NCBI GenBank assembly: GCA_043775015.1
Contig: JAYVSV010000153.1
Coordinates: 1-28,023 of the forward strand
DNA from: CANJXF01 sp043775015
Lineage (GTDB): Bacteria > Verrucomicrobiota > Verrucomicrobiia > Limisphaerales > CANJXF01
Direction of reading: 5' to 3'
DNA: 28,023 nucleotides
Under the pieces are notes generated by a model. The model was not told the DNA's origin. It saw only the letters and a list, made by a program, of their open reading frames with translations, and searched no databases. A program made the translations under genes and the position numbers. This document shows, piece after piece, positions 1-8,695 of this stretch (position 1 is the stretch's first letter; the number at the start of each line of letters is the position of its first letter).

Positions 1-6
1 CGCACC

Positions 7-38
7 GTCACCGTTCCGGTTGCAACCGGAACGGTGAC
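7..38. repeat. Perfect 32-base palindrome
   Basis: Positions 7-22 are the exact reverse complement of 23-38, with no loop. The centre reads CCGGTTGCAACCGG. It lies downstream of the subtilase gene on the minus strand and has no T-run on either side, so it is not an obvious intrinsic terminator. It may be one of the dispersed palindromic elements seen elsewhere in the window, or the edge of an element that continues outside. Confidence 0.8.
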
Positions 39-80
39 TCCAGTCTGGCCTTTCAGCCAGCGAGGACAATTAGAAAGATA

Positions 81-104
81 CAAGCGGCGTGAACGCCGCG
101 CTCC
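81..104. repeat. Hairpin arm of the dispersed palindromic family
   Basis: GCGGCGT (84-90) pairs with ACGCCGC (93-99) and is followed by GCTCC (100-104). The layout of an A-rich edge, a GC hairpin and then a CTCC end matches the arms at 21837-21929 and, in reverse complement, the left arm in aroE near 19941. Read on the minus strand, the hairpin is followed by TTGTATCTTTCT, so it could also act as a weak terminator for the subtilase gene. Confidence 0.55.
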
Positions 105-181
105 ATCGCCAGTCAGTTTGTGTAACTTTATTATACGAGTCTCAATAGCTTCTTTGCGCGTTTGCGTAACTTTCCTGCAAG

Positions 182-3100
182 CTACCTCTTTAAACGATAG
201 AAACGCGTTTTGAAATTGACGGATTGCGTGTCGGTGAAAGTGGTTTCGGCGCTGGTGCCGGTGTTGGTCTGGAGCGGAGTCCAATTCACCAGGTTGCTGG
301 ATCCTTCGATGATGTAGGGAGTTCCAGAAGGAGCGACGAGCTTCAACACAGCCTGGCTATTCGTGAAATTGACCGACCTGAATTCAAATTGCGACGCGCT
401 GGTGACGGTCTTCAGCCGATAGAAGCGCATTTTGAAATTCGCGGATTGCGTGTCGGTGAAAGTGATTTCGGCGCTCGTGCCAATGTTGGTCTGGAGCGGA
501 GTCCAATTCACGAAGTTAGTGGAGGCTTCAATGATGTAGGGAGTTCCGGAAGGAGCGATGAGCCTCAACACAGTCTGGTTGTTCGTGAAATTGACCGACC
601 TGAATTCAAATTGCGACGCGCTGGTGGCCGTTACCGAAATATCGTCGATCAGCCAACCCGGATGACCTTGGTTTAGCAAAGTGAATAGCGCGTGCAAAAA
701 GCCAAGCCGGATCACGCGTCCAGCATAAGGTGTGAGGTTATGGGTAGCTTCCTGCCAGCCGAACGAACTGTCTTCATACTGAGCGAGGGGCGTTTCTATC
801 CATGAAGCCCCGTTGTTGGTTGAGACTAAAACCAAGCCGACTTCAATCACATCGGGATCGGGGAAATCATAGCTGTGCCAGAAGCGGAGAGTCGCTGGGC
901 TTCCGCTTGGCAGGGAGATGGCCGGACTCACCAACATGGTATAGGCGGTATCGATCGCTTTCCCATTCAGGTTACTCCCCCAGGCATTGGTTGGAGAATG
1001 GGCTGCGGTTTCCAATCCGTTTTTGGGAACACCGAGTTGCCAGGAAGTTTCACTTGGCTCCCCATCAAAAGACTCATCAACCACCAGCCAGTTCGTGAAA
1101 CTGTGTTCCATATCGTCAGACCATGGCGCGGTCAATGGAGCCAAAGTATTGAACGTGTAATAATCTCCGTGGTTATTGTCGGTTACGACGTTCCCGGCGG
1201 CATCCCGGCTCGTGACTTGGAAAAAATAAATGTGGTTGGGTTGTAATCCTGTAAGCGTCACTTCGTGGTTTGTCGCAAGGCTGGAAGTGTAGGCGGTGCG
1301 CCCGAGAAATTTGGATTCGCCGAATTGCACCAGGGCATCTGTGAATTTTGAGGTGGTCCATTTAACGAGCGCCTCTTCGTATGCAACGGTGCGTGTGACG
1401 TTGGTAATCAAGATCGGAACGGTGTCGATGTCCGCAGTCGCGCGCGCAATGCTATTGGCGGATGCGTCGATATATTCTGCCCAAATCGAGTCGCCATTCT
1501 TGGCGCGAAGTTCGCCGGATTGAAAAATATTGGTGTGCGAAACCAAGGTGATAGAGCCGCGAAAAAGTCCGGGACGGGTGGTTTCATTCAACGTAATGTT
1601 TTGTCCGTTCGTTGCCGTGTTGCTAAAAAATTTGACGGTTGTCTGCGCGGTTCCCTTGAGGTCAGAGTCAGCGACTTCGACTGTGACCAATGATGGAATC
1701 GTGAAGGCCGAACTGCTCAGAGCAATGTTGCCGAGTCCATCCACGCCGGGCGCAAGGAAGTTAAGAAAATTGCGCAAAAGGTTGACGCGGTTGTTCGGAT
1801 CGGAGCCGGTCATGGGAATGGCATCAAGCGGGAACGAAAGAAATATGACCCGGCCATTGCCATCCTGTCCCACGCGAGGGTAACGCAATCCGACTGCTTT
1901 GCCTGGGAAAGAATCTAACAAGATCGGCGTTGCGTTCGCAGTGGCGACGATTGTGTCTGATATGTCCGATTCGACTAAACCCTGGAACGCAGTCTCATAA
2001 ACTGAGTAATCCAACTCCAGGTCGATTCCACTTGTGATGGGTTCATGGGCTGTTCCAATGATTGAAGATACGCCGACGTCTTCGGTGTAACTCGCAACGT
2101 TCAAAACATTGCTTCGAAAATTGCCGCCACCAGCTTCATCCAAGCGGGTCAACGCTTCCATCGAGGCGAGTAAAAATGAACCACCACCGTTGAGGTAGTT
2201 GGTGATGGCGGCGCGTTCCGGGGAGGAAAGAACGCCAAACAATTCCGGCGCGCGCCAGATGACGACGCCGAAAGGTTTTAGATCGTTGTAGGTGGGCGGG
2301 TGGCCAACGGCGGCAACGTTCCAGAAGTTGTAAGACAAGCCCACTTGATTCAGCGCGTCGGTGTATCCCGAGATGGGCGGAATGGAGAAAACCGGATCGG
2401 TATAAGAATCCACCAGCAGAATGACTGCGGGTGGAACGGCAATAAAATTGAAAAGCGCGCCGCCATTATTATTTGTCGAAATATTTCCGGCTTCATCGGA
2501 TGAGATGACGATGAATTGATAATTCGTTCCCGAGATCAAATTTTCGAGCGCCACTGAGTGCAATAGTTCGAAACTGCTATTGGTTGTAGCACGCGAAAGG
2601 ATGGAGTTGGTTCCGAAGCGAACGATGGCATTGGCCGGTTCATCCGTTTGCCAGGAAATGATCATGCGCCCAAAACGATTCGTGACGGAAACATTGGTGA
2701 TAATCGGTGGAAAGAGATCAGCGCGCGCGATGGCGCTACGTGTTCCTGCAGGCGAGGCGTCCTGATAGATCGCTTCGATGATGTCGTTGTGCGAAACCTG
2801 AATCTTTCCATCAGTGCTCACTAAATTGGTCGCCGTTGCAATCATCCCAGTGAACGAGCCGCTGGAGCCGAATGCGTTCAGCAGCAGAATTTCTCCATTA
2901 GTTTCGGTTGTGCTTTTGATCAACACGTTGACGGATGGTTGCCCGGCCAGATTAAAATCAATCAGCTTGAGATTTATATTCGCCGGAAAACGGTAGGATT
3001 TTTTGTCGAAGAACAAAAAGCCGACGCCGGGCGGCGGAATATTGGCGGAAACCACAAGCGCGAAATCCTGGTCGATTGCGGCGGTGTCGCGCCTGGCATC

Positions 3101-5107
3101 TTCCACCACATTCCTGGCGTGAATGCGAATGACGTACTCGCCCGGAACCGGTTCCAGGAGATGAATACCCTCGACGTTGTTGACGTTGTCAAAGGACGGC
3201 GCGTTCGGAACTGATTCGCCGTTTTCGAATTGGTTTCCGCGATAGATATTTCCGTCTGGCCCGATGACTTCGAGGTCGAGGTCGTTGACGAGCGCAGGAA
3301 TGGCGGCTGGAAACCCGGGGACATCGGTGTAAGCCAAAGTGATTTTCAACGGCTCAGCGGAACTCCCCACGACCACCCGCTTCTCAAAAATTCCGTTGTT
3401 GGTCAGCGAAATCGTTTGATCCACAAATTGATAACTGCGCGATGACCCAATCATTTCGCTTAGATCAACCCGCCCCCAACCTTCGTCGTTGTTTGGAATC
3501 GGCCCGGTAGTGAGACCGTCATCGATATCGACCGCCGAATTGATCAACGCAGCTTTGACGAGGGCAGGGGACGGAACTTTGTTTGTCACCGTCTGGCGAT
3601 AATATTGAACCAACACCGCCGCCGCGCCGGAGACGTGCGGACCGGATTGGGATGTTCCGCCCTGATATAAATAGTTGTCGGAAATGGGCGCCCACGCATT
3701 CTCGTCGTTGGCCAGTGAGGAACGGAGCGACGCAATCCAGGTCCCCGGCGCAACGACATCCGGCTTAATGCGTCCATCTTCACACGGCCCGCGGCTGGAG
3801 AAGTCGGCCATCGTTTCCTGACCGCTGTCGTAGATGTATAAATCGAACCGATTGTTTTCCACCGCACCACTCGCAATGACATTCTTAGCCACTGCTGGAC
3901 TGCCAATGGTTCGTTCTCCCGGACCGGCATTGCCTGCCGAAAATTCCAAAATATATGGTTGATCACTAACGGTGGCGGAATCTGCATCGCGAACCAGTTC
4001 GTCGAATTCCGCCGCGCTCAAATCATAACGACCTTGCGTATCGTCGCCCCAACTATTCGAGCCAATCACTGCGCCAGCGCGAACGGCATCGTGCGTCAAC
4101 GTCTCAAACGTGGGCGGCGCTTCGTAGCCGCCCGCGCCGTCGAAAATTCGTTGCGCAATGATGTGCGCGCCCGGCGCGACGCCGAGTCCGTAACGATCAC
4201 CGTTATCGTCCGCTTCACCCGTGGCGGCGTTGCCCGCAATGATTCCGGTCACGTGCGTTCCGTGGCTGTGTTCATCCGCAGCATCAGTCAGCGCACCGTA
4301 GTGAAAAAATGCATCCACGCGCCCAGCGAGATCGGGATGCATCGTGGCGGTGTCGCCCTCTTGCAAACCACTGTCCGCCACCGCAACTTTGACTCCTGTG
4401 CCATCGAATCCCAATTGCTGCGACAATGTTGGAGTGCCGGTTTCTCCATCGTCGCCAGCAGTAATTTTCGAGGCGATTTCGTCGAACAATTTGATCTTCG
4501 GCGCGGGTTCGATCCAAAGCACGGTCGGCGATTGCGCGAGTGCGTCCAATTGAACAGGCATGACCGAGCCTTGGAGAATATTTCCGAAACGCAGCGCGCT
4601 TTCTTTTTCCAACTTGCGCAACATCCGCCGCGATTGCGCCAGTTCGTGCGGTGTGGCGTCGGGCGAGAGTAAAATGCTGACGCGTTGAGAATCCGGAACC
4701 TGGCCATGGGCGACATTGGGGCGAAGCGAGGAATGGACTTTGTATTCAGGACGGTATGGTTCGAAAGATTGGATGAACGGTTGGTCGTTGAGTTCACTGG
4801 GACGAACATTTTTGAAGCGCGCCACGAACGCATCTTCCGGAACAAAACGCAGCAGATGAACCCCGCCTTTCTGCAAATCCGCGCGCCATCCTGATTGCAC
4901 TGGCCCAATGAATTGAACGAGAAATAATCCCGAAAGAGCCGCGTCGTTTTTTTGTGCCGCAGCAGATTTTCCCGGCGACTGCGTAACAACGGTTCTATTT
5001 CTGAGGTGAATGGTTTTCTGCTCAGCGTGCCCTGCAAAACTCCAACCGAGGAGCAAAATGAGAACAACAATTGGTCGCAAAAAGCATTGAGCAAAAGAAT
5101 TGTTCAC
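182..5107 (-). CDS. Secreted subtilisin-like (S8) serine protease, multidomain
   Basis: A 1641-residue exported protein. It begins with a GTG codon followed by a signal peptide (core IVVLILLLGWSFAGHA, residues 13-28); no ATG is in frame upstream. The S8 catalytic domain spans about 230-560 with Asp245 (VADSG), His282 (SHGTHV), the oxyanion Asn393 (SAGNAG) and Ser486 (GGTSQSGPHV). A P-domain-like beta region follows at about 570-690. A beta-sandwich plus fibronectin-III-like module then occurs twice (about 697-890 and 1125-1322), separated by a flavodoxin/GATase-like region (895-1120). A MAM/jelly-roll-like domain lies at about 1330-1485. Two nearly identical 74-residue C-terminal beta domains end in FYRLK. 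It lies 43 bases downstream of rnr on the same strand. Probable role: cell-surface or extracellular protein degradation. The substrate is unknown. Confidence 0.9.
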   Translation of the reverse strand: MNNSFAQCFLRPIVVLILLLGWSFAGHAEQKTIHLRNRTVVTQSPGKSAAAQKNDAALSGLFLVQFIGPVQSGWRADLQKGGVHLLRFVPEDAFVARFKNVRPSELNDQPFIQSFEPYRPEYKVHSSLRPNVAHGQVPDSQRVSILLSPDATPHELAQSRRMLRKLEKESALRFGNILQGSVMPVQLDALAQSPTVLWIEPAPKIKLFDEIASKITAGDDGETGTPTLSQQLGFDGTGVKVAVADSGLQEGDTATMHPDLAGRVDAFFHYGALTDAADEHSHGTHVTGIIAGNAATGEADDNGDRYGLGVAPGAHIIAQRIFDGAGGYEAPPTFETLTHDAVRAGAVIGSNSWGDDTQGRYDLSAAEFDELVRDADSATVSDQPYILEFSAGNAGPGERTIGSPAVAKNVIASGAVENNRFDLYIYDSGQETMADFSSRGPCEDGRIKPDVVAPGTWIASLRSSLANDENAWAPISDNYLYQGGTSQSGPHVSGAAAVLVQYYRQTVTNKVPSPALVKAALINSAVDIDDGLTTGPIPNNDEGWGRVDLSEMIGSSRSYQFVDQTISLTNNGIFEKRVVVGSSAEPLKITLAYTDVPGFPAAIPALVNDLDLEVIGPDGNIYRGNQFENGESVPNAPSFDNVNNVEGIHLLEPVPGEYVIRIHARNVVEDARRDTAAIDQDFALVVSANIPPPGVGFLFFDKKSYRFPANINLKLIDFNLAGQPSVNVLIKSTTETNGEILLLNAFGSSGSFTGMIATATNLVSTDGKIQVSHNDIIEAIYQDASPAGTRSAIARADLFPPIITNVSVTNRFGRMIISWQTDEPANAIVRFGTNSILSRATTNSSFELLHSVALENLISGTNYQFIVISSDEAGNISTNNNGGALFNFIAVPPAVILLVDSYTDPVFSIPPISGYTDALNQVGLSYNFWNVAAVGHPPTYNDLKPFGVVIWRAPELFGVLSSPERAAITNYLNGGGSFLLASMEALTRLDEAGGGNFRSNVLNVASYTEDVGVSSIIGTAHEPITSGIDLELDYSVYETAFQGLVESDISDTIVATANATPILLDSFPGKAVGLRYPRVGQDGNGRVIFLSFPLDAIPMTGSDPNNRVNLLRNFLNFLAPGVDGLGNIALSSSAFTIPSLVTVEVADSDLKGTAQTTVKFFSNTATNGQNITLNETTRPGLFRGSITLVSHTNIFQSGELRAKNGDSIWAEYIDASANSIARATADIDTVPILITNVTRTVAYEEALVKWTTSKFTDALVQFGESKFLGRTAYTSSLATNHEVTLTGLQPNHIYFFQVTSRDAAGNVVTDNNHGDYYTFNTLAPLTAPWSDDMEHSFTNWLVVDESFDGEPSETSWQLGVPKNGLETAAHSPTNAWGSNLNGKAIDTAYTMLVSPAISLPSGSPATLRFWHSYDFPDPDVIEVGLVLVSTNNGASWIETPLAQYEDSSFGWQEATHNLTPYAGRVIRLGFLHALFTLLNQGHPGWLIDDISVTATSASQFEFRSVNFTNNQTVLRLIAPSGTPYIIEASTNFVNWTPLQTNIGTSAEITFTDTQSANFKMRFYRLKTVTSASQFEFRSVNFTNSQAVLKLVAPSGTPYIIEGSSNLVNWTPLQTNTGTSAETTFTDTQSVNFKTRFYRLKR
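195..638 (-). repeat. Tandem 222-base duplication in the subtilase gene
   Basis: Positions 195-416 and 417-638 are consecutive copies with a period of 222 bases (74 codons), roughly nine in ten bases identical by eye. Each encodes a small beta domain containing APSGTPYIIE, NWTPLQTN and FYRLK. Domains of this type commonly end secreted verrucomicrobial proteins. The high DNA identity suggests a recent in-frame duplication. Confidence 0.9.
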
Positions 5108-5150
5108 TATTCCATCATAGCGGGAAAAAAAATTCGAACAAGCAACTCGT

Positions 5151-7358
5151 TTAACGTCGTCGTCGCCGCGCCCCCGAACTACGAGAAGCGGGTCGTCGTT
5201 CCTTGCTGAAACGCGATTGGCCGAACGTAGGCGCAGGTTTGGGAATGATTGTTTTTACCAATTGAAAATCCACCTGCTTCTTGAACGAGTCCACTTTGTA
5301 AACCTGGACCGCGAGTTTGTCGCCCAGCTTGATGACGCGACGGGTGCGTCGTCCGATCAGATGGTTGCGGGTTGGTTCAAGAACAAAAAAATCATCTTGC
5401 AACGAGGAGAGGTGAACCAATCCGCTCATGCCCAAACTCGGCACATCGACGAAGAACCCGAAGTTGCGCACGTCGGTGACCAATCCAGGATAGGTTTGCA
5501 GTTGGCCGGTCGTGAGTTGCGATTTGAGAAATGCGTAGAGCTTGACCTCTTTGCTGTCGCGTTCAGCGTCGGCGGAATTACGTTCGGTTTCCGAAATGTG
5601 ATCGGCCGTTTGTTTGAGCGAATGTTTTGTGCCGAGGCTGTTCCCAAACAAAACGCGATGGACGATCAAGTCCGCGTAACGGCGAATGGGCGACGTGAAG
5701 TGCGTGTATTTGGCCTTGCTCAATCCGTAGTGGCCCAAAGGTTCGACGGCGTAACGCGCGCGCATTAACGATTTGAGAAAACCAATTTTCAGAGCGGGAC
5801 CGATCGGCAAGGCGTTGAGGCGCTGGAAAAGTTTTTGAATTTCGCTGCGATGACCCAGATTTCCGCAGGGAATGTTGTGGCTCAAAACATCTTCGCGATA
5901 TTCCTGCAAGCGCCGTTCCTTGGGCGATTCGTGAATGCGATGCACTGCGGCGCGACGAAGCTTGATGAGTTGAGTGGCGACCGCTTCGTTGGCCAGCAGC
6001 ATGTATTCTTCGATGAGTTGGTGTGAGATGTCGTTCTCCACTTTTTCGATCAACAGAACTTTTCCATGCGCATCGAGACGAATTTTGGTTTCGGGAAAAT
6101 CAAGATCAAGCGAACCCACCTTGAATCGAGCGCGGCGAATGGACTGAGCAAGTTCGTTGGCTTGGTGCAACATGGTTTCCACCGCATTCGTAGGTGGTTG
6201 CTGGAGGATCGCGAACGCTTCCTTGTAACTGAACCGGCGTTTGGAATGAATCACCGAGGAATAAAATTTTGCGTCCAGCACGGCGCCGTTGTTGGAAAGA
6301 AGAAATTCCACGCATTTGGTCAGACGATCCACACCTGGTTTGAGTGAACAGAGTTCGTTGCTCAGCGCCTCCGGCAACATCGGGATTACGCGATCAACGA
6401 GGTAAGTGGAGTTGCCGCGTTTGCGCGCCTCGTCGTCGAGTGCGCTGCCCGTTGGCACGTAATGCGAAACGTCGGCGATGTGTACCCACAATTTCCAATG
6501 ATCGTTTGAAATGCGTTCGAGGCAGATCGCGTCGTCAAAATCTTTCGCGTCGTCGGGATCGATTGTGACCACGCTGTGCTCGCGACAATCCACGCGACCC
6601 ACCAATTCCTCGGCGGCGGGTATGTTCGTCGGTCGGCTTTTGGCGATCAGCTTCGCCTCGTGCAAAACGTTTTTCGGAAAATGCAGTGGAAGGTCGTAGT
6701 GGCGGAGAACGGAGAGCATGTCCACCCCCTCTTCATCCGGCGCGCCAAGCACTTCAATGATTTCGCCCTCTGGATTACTATTCCGCGATTCCCAATTCAA
6801 CAATTCCACCACGACTTTGTCACCGATTTGAGCAGGTCGGCCAACATCGGAGGCGGGAGGAACGTAAATGTCATGCGGGATGCGCGGGTCGTCCGGAATG
6901 ACGTAAAGGAACTGTTTGCCCCGTTGCAACGTGCCGACGATTTGCGCGCGCTTGCGTTCGAGAATGCGCACGACGGTTCCAGTGAGGTCGTCGGGCGACC
7001 CGTGACGAAGCCCTTGCGGTTTGACGTCGCGACGAACGAGCACGCGGTCTCCGTGCAACGCGGTCGAGGTCGAACTTTCTGGAACAACGATTTCCTGCAA
7101 ACCGGTTTCATCGGGTTGTAGGAAACCTTTTCCCTGTCGATTTATTTTAAGAACGCCGGGAATCAAATCTGCTTCGCGCGCGATGATGTAGCGATTGCCC
7201 TTGGTGCGAATGATCTCCCCATTTTTTTCGAGTTGGCGCAACGCTCCTTGCAATTCCTGCTGTCGATTGGGAGCGAAGCCTAAACGCTTTAATAGCTCAG
7301 GAACATTGGATGGGCCGTAGTCACTGCGGGCGAGCAGTTTTAAAATTTTTTCATTCAT
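5151..7358 (-). CDS. rnr: Ribonuclease R (RNase II/RNB family 3'-5' exoribonuclease)
   Basis: A 735-residue cytoplasmic exoribonuclease that degrades RNA, including structured RNA, from the 3' end. Domains in order: N-terminal winged helix (about 1-60), cold-shock OB folds (about 65-235), RNB catalytic domain (about 255-590) and S1 domain (about 635-715). The tail is very basic and ends in ARRRRR. The RNB active-site acidic cluster is visible as Asp267, Asp269/270, Asp273 and Asp275/276 in DPDDAKDFDDA. The ATG start agrees with the beginning of the winged helix (NEKILKLLARSDY); no clear Shine-Dalgarno sequence is present. It follows the aldo/keto reductase gene by 94 bases and precedes the subtilase by 43, all on one strand, so co-transcription is possible. 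The length is close to the family norm. Confidence 0.95.
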   Translation of the reverse strand: MNEKILKLLARSDYGPSNVPELLKRLGFAPNRQQELQGALRQLEKNGEIIRTKGNRYIIAREADLIPGVLKINRQGKGFLQPDETGLQEIVVPESSTSTALHGDRVLVRRDVKPQGLRHGSPDDLTGTVVRILERKRAQIVGTLQRGKQFLYVIPDDPRIPHDIYVPPASDVGRPAQIGDKVVVELLNWESRNSNPEGEIIEVLGAPDEEGVDMLSVLRHYDLPLHFPKNVLHEAKLIAKSRPTNIPAAEELVGRVDCREHSVVTIDPDDAKDFDDAICLERISNDHWKLWVHIADVSHYVPTGSALDDEARKRGNSTYLVDRVIPMLPEALSNELCSLKPGVDRLTKCVEFLLSNNGAVLDAKFYSSVIHSKRRFSYKEAFAILQQPPTNAVETMLHQANELAQSIRRARFKVGSLDLDFPETKIRLDAHGKVLLIEKVENDISHQLIEEYMLLANEAVATQLIKLRRAAVHRIHESPKERRLQEYREDVLSHNIPCGNLGHRSEIQKLFQRLNALPIGPALKIGFLKSLMRARYAVEPLGHYGLSKAKYTHFTSPIRRYADLIVHRVLFGNSLGTKHSLKQTADHISETERNSADAERDSKEVKLYAFLKSQLTTGQLQTYPGLVTDVRNFGFFVDVPSLGMSGLVHLSSLQDDFFVLEPTRNHLIGRRTRRVIKLGDKLAVQVYKVDSFKKQVDFQLVKTIIPKPAPTFGQSRFSKERRPASRSSGARRRRR

Positions 7359-7452
7359 GCAGTAGAAATGGTCTCAGTTGTTGATCGACTATGCCCTGTG
7401 TTTTCAAAAATTGCAGCTACGTCGTTTTGAAATCGTTTGGTCAAAAACCAAA

Positions 7453-8634
7453 TCAACTTTGGCTTAAACGCTTTTTCGGGGCTTCAAAAAGCATCTCGTG
7501 AATTTCGCGAAGCAGTTGGGGAATCTTGTCAGCGAACGGACTTTTGGCAATGGCTGCGCGTAATTTCGTTTCGTCAAAGCTCGCCGCGTTCGTGCCCGGA
7601 AACCAATGCTCGCCTTGGCCAAGCAGATTGTATCGCATTTTTCCCCACGCGACGAGATCGAGTGATTTTGCGTAAGTCCACAGACGCAAGATTTCCGAAA
7701 CGTTGATTTCTCCCGGCACATCGACGTAATGAGGCAAGCCGTCGGACCAGCGGTCACACCAGTCAGCGCCCAAGGTGCGCTCCACCTCGTCACGCAACCT
7801 TGCTTCGATCGGAGCGGTTATCTCGCGTGCTTGGTCGTAGAATTTTAGCGCGGCAATGTGTTCGTCAAAATCGCTCGGTTTCGCTGCGCCACAACTCAAG
7901 GTGTGAACTTCCGGGCGGGCGAGGCAGTAAAGGTCGTTGAACTGCATGGGTGAAAGCGGCGCGCAAAGCTCCACCATCTTTGGCGGCGGCGCATAAAGTT
8001 TTCCACCTTTGTCATTGGGGCTGATGATAAACACTCCCATGTCCAACTTGCGCGCGGCTTCCACTGCCGACCAATTGAGATGATTCACGAAATACCAATG
8101 AAGATTCACGTAATCGAATTCGCCGCTGTTGATTGCTTCCAGAATGAGATCGGGAGTGGCGTGGGTAGTAAAGCCGAGGAAGCGGATACGGCCTTGCTTC
8201 TGCAATTTACGCGCGGCTTCGAGGCAGCCGTTTTTGCGCATCGACCAATCGAGCAGTTGGCGATTATTGATTCCGTGCAACGAGAGAAGATCAACGTGAT
8301 CCAATTTTAAATAAGCCATCGAGCGCTCGAATGTTTTCAGAAACTCCTCCGGGTCGGCGTGTGGACCGACTTTCGTTTGCACAATTAATTTTTCACGAGG
8401 CAGGCGAGGCAGGATATTGCCGAGTTGCATTTCGGAAGTGCCATAGCCGCGGGCCGTTTCGATGTGGTTGATTCCAAGCTCGACCGCACGAAGGATGGTT
8501 GCTTCGAGATTTTTTTGGTTGTCTGCGGGAATTTCTGCTGGTGCGACGTCCTGCCATTTGTGCTGATAACGCATGCCGCCGCAGGAGATCACCGGCATTG
8601 CGAGTTCTGTTCGGCCAAATCGGCGATATTTCAT
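7453..8634 (-). CDS. Aldo/keto reductase, COG1453-like, without Fe-S cysteines
   Basis: A 393-residue NAD(P)H-dependent oxidoreductase with an aldo/keto reductase TIM barrel (about 1-270) and a C-terminal helical extension. The tetrad positions are Glu59 (IETARGYG, where Asp is usual), Tyr64, Lys88 (QTKVG) and His120 (LSLHG). The extension aligns by eye with that of ferredoxin-like COG1453 reductases (…ILRLW…YGKMRYNLLG…HWFPG). The region where those proteins carry a Cys-rich 4Fe-4S motif instead reads WCDRWSDGLPHYVDVPGEIN, with one Cys. I chose the ATG at 8634 because MKYRRFGRTEL is the canonical start of the barrel; the open frame continues to 8970 but overlaps the pseudopilin gene. The substrate is not predictable. 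Confidence 0.88.
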   Translation of the reverse strand: MKYRRFGRTELAMPVISCGGMRYQHKWQDVAPAEIPADNQKNLEATILRAVELGINHIETARGYGTSEMQLGNILPRLPREKLIVQTKVGPHADPEEFLKTFERSMAYLKLDHVDLLSLHGINNRQLLDWSMRKNGCLEAARKLQKQGRIRFLGFTTHATPDLILEAINSGEFDYVNLHWYFVNHLNWSAVEAARKLDMGVFIISPNDKGGKLYAPPPKMVELCAPLSPMQFNDLYCLARPEVHTLSCGAAKPSDFDEHIAALKFYDQAREITAPIEARLRDEVERTLGADWCDRWSDGLPHYVDVPGEINVSEILRLWTYAKSLDLVAWGKMRYNLLGQGEHWFPGTNAASFDETKLRAAIAKSPFADKIPQLLREIHEMLFEAPKKRLSQS

Positions 8635-8695
8635 GAGCGGAAAATTACGACAGGAAGAAGATTGCGGCAATGACGGGGAATGAAGGTGAACGAAA

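Noticed and set aside
116..173. Two 14-base direct repeats GTTTG(T/C)GTAACTTT (116-129 and 160-173)
   Set aside because: Short, only two copies with a 44-base period, and no associated gene or structure; not enough to support a function.
3959..4672. Long plus-strand open frame (237 codons) opposite the subtilase gene
   Set aside because: It lies entirely antisense to the region encoding the subtilase propeptide, Asp and His motifs; its product has no recognisable motif or signal.
4288..5094. Minus-strand open frame (268 codons) overlapping the subtilase N-terminus in another frame
   Set aside because: The subtilase frame carries the signal peptide and catalytic motifs here; this is a shifted-frame shadow rich in Arg and Ser.
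5217..5768. Plus-strand open frame opposite rnr
   Set aside because: It is antisense to the conserved RNB and S1 domains, with no independent evidence.
6576..7121. Plus-strand open frame of 181 codons opposite the rnr N-terminal half
   Set aside because: It mirrors conserved OB-fold coding sequence and has no motif.
7436..7452. Hairpin TTTGGT/ACCAAA between the aldo/keto reductase and rnr genes
   Set aside because: Six-base AT-rich stem without a T-run; probably chance.
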